Assembly (NCBI GenBank): GCA_016778825.1
Contig: JADHOU010000010.1
Location: forward strand, 1 to 15,419
DNA from: Candidatus Puniceispirillum sp.
GTDB lineage: Bacteria > Pseudomonadota > Alphaproteobacteria > Puniceispirillales > Puniceispirillaceae
Length of the DNA stretch: 15,419 nt
Reading direction: 5' to 3'
Below the pieces are notes generated by a model, which was given only the letters and a program-made list of their open reading frames with translations, did not search any database and was not told the origin of the DNA. Within the stretch, counting starts at the first letter, position 1; every line of letters starts with the position of its first letter. This document shows positions 14,979-15,419 of this stretch, in pieces. Made by a program: the position numbers and the translations under genes.

Positions 14979-15419
14979 TTAGAAATCGAGATCGCAATAA
15001 TGATCAGGCGGTGTCAGACCAGACACCTGATCGCCAAGAAGATCGCGGAATGATGGGCGTGATTTCATTTTAGCGTACCAGCTTTTGGCTTCGGGGTGGC
15101 GGCTCCAATCAATGTCACCCAGGAAATCGAGAACCGACAGATGCGCCGCGGCGGCCAGATCGGCAAGCGATATTTGCCTGCCGGTTAGCCAGTTCCCCTG
15201 TTCAGCCAGCCAGTCAATATAATCAAGATGGATTTGCAGATTGCTCATCGCCGCCCGCATCACCACCGATGATATTGTGCCTTCACCAGAAAACCGTTTA
15301 ATAACGCGCTCAGACAATAGCGGCGTTCCGACTTCGCGGCTAAATTTATATTCAAACCAATGCACAAGACGGCGAATTTCGGCACGCGCTGGTGCTTCAC
15401 CCCATAGTAAATTATGTTG
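14979..15419 (-). CDS. Glutathione S-transferase family protein, C-terminal part (5' end outside window)
   Basis: 146 residues of the C-terminal all-helical domain of a GST-like protein. The frame is open to the window edge, so the N-terminal thioredoxin-fold domain, which binds glutathione, is not in view; the GTG at 15365 is inside the gene. The signature is the N-capping box and following helix, ISLADLAAAAHLSVLDFLGD, together with WLTGRQ just before it and HPEAKSWYAKMKSRPSFRDL near the end, the usual GST ending. The family conjugates glutathione to electrophiles or serves as stress or dehalogenase-type enzymes; the class cannot be fixed without the N-terminus. It converges with the alpha/beta hydrolase gene, 13 bases between stops. 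Confidence 0.9.
   Translation of the reverse strand, partial: QHNLLWGEAPARAEIRRLVHWFEYKFSREVGTPLLSERVIKRFSGEGTISSVVMRAAMSNLQIHLDYIDWLAEQGNWLTGRQISLADLAAAAHLSVLDFLGDIDWSRHPEAKSWYAKMKSRPSFRDLLGDQVSGLTPPDHYCDLDF

Overview
The window looks like a piece of an alphaproteobacterial chromosome. The evidence is the style of the ribosomal, IF-3, PheT and ThrRS proteins, and an alpha/beta hydrolase that resembles mitochondrial ABHD10. A free-living marine lineage such as SAR116 is a guess I cannot test here. It has two parts that differ visibly in base composition. Positions 1 to about 5,620 are AT-rich and look accessory. Positions 5,622 to the end are clearly more GC-rich and mostly housekeeping.

Left part (1-5,621): the 3' end of one GMC flavin oxidoreductase gene, a convergent mandelate racemase/enolase-superfamily gene that overlaps it by 7 bases, a second complete GMC oxidoreductase gene, the remains of a PanB-like (ketopantoate hydroxymethyltransferase family) gene, and an intact membrane di-iron hydroxylase of the sterol desaturase/fatty acid hydroxylase family. 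The hydroxylase start codon sits inside the end of the broken PanB-like frame, so the two were probably once an operon. A gene-poor stretch of 639 bases follows. Its minus strand has a coding-like appearance with several stops and one frame change. Together these genes suggest oxidation and dehydration of small alcohols or hydroxy acids, with no substrate identifiable.

Right part, minus strand (12,682 down to 5,622): thrS, infC, rpmI, rplT, pheS, pheT, the same order as the classical Escherichia coli cluster. The infC start appears to be the rare codon ATA, with a strong Shine-Dalgarno sequence and an in-frame stop directly before it. Between rplT and pheS, where E. coli has the pheM leader and attenuator, there is a strong hairpin plus U-run. 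A 29-codon frame containing two Phe-Phe pairs runs through it and ends by overlapping the pheS start by one base. pheS and pheT overlap by one base (TGATG).

Right end (12,700-15,419): a possible 39-residue CxxC micro-protein upstream of thrS, a GT4 glycosyltransferase (minus), a divergent ABHD10-like alpha/beta hydrolase (plus) and the C-terminal part of a glutathione S-transferase family protein (minus) that runs off the window. No tRNA, rRNA, CRISPR array, insertion sequence or phage gene was seen.
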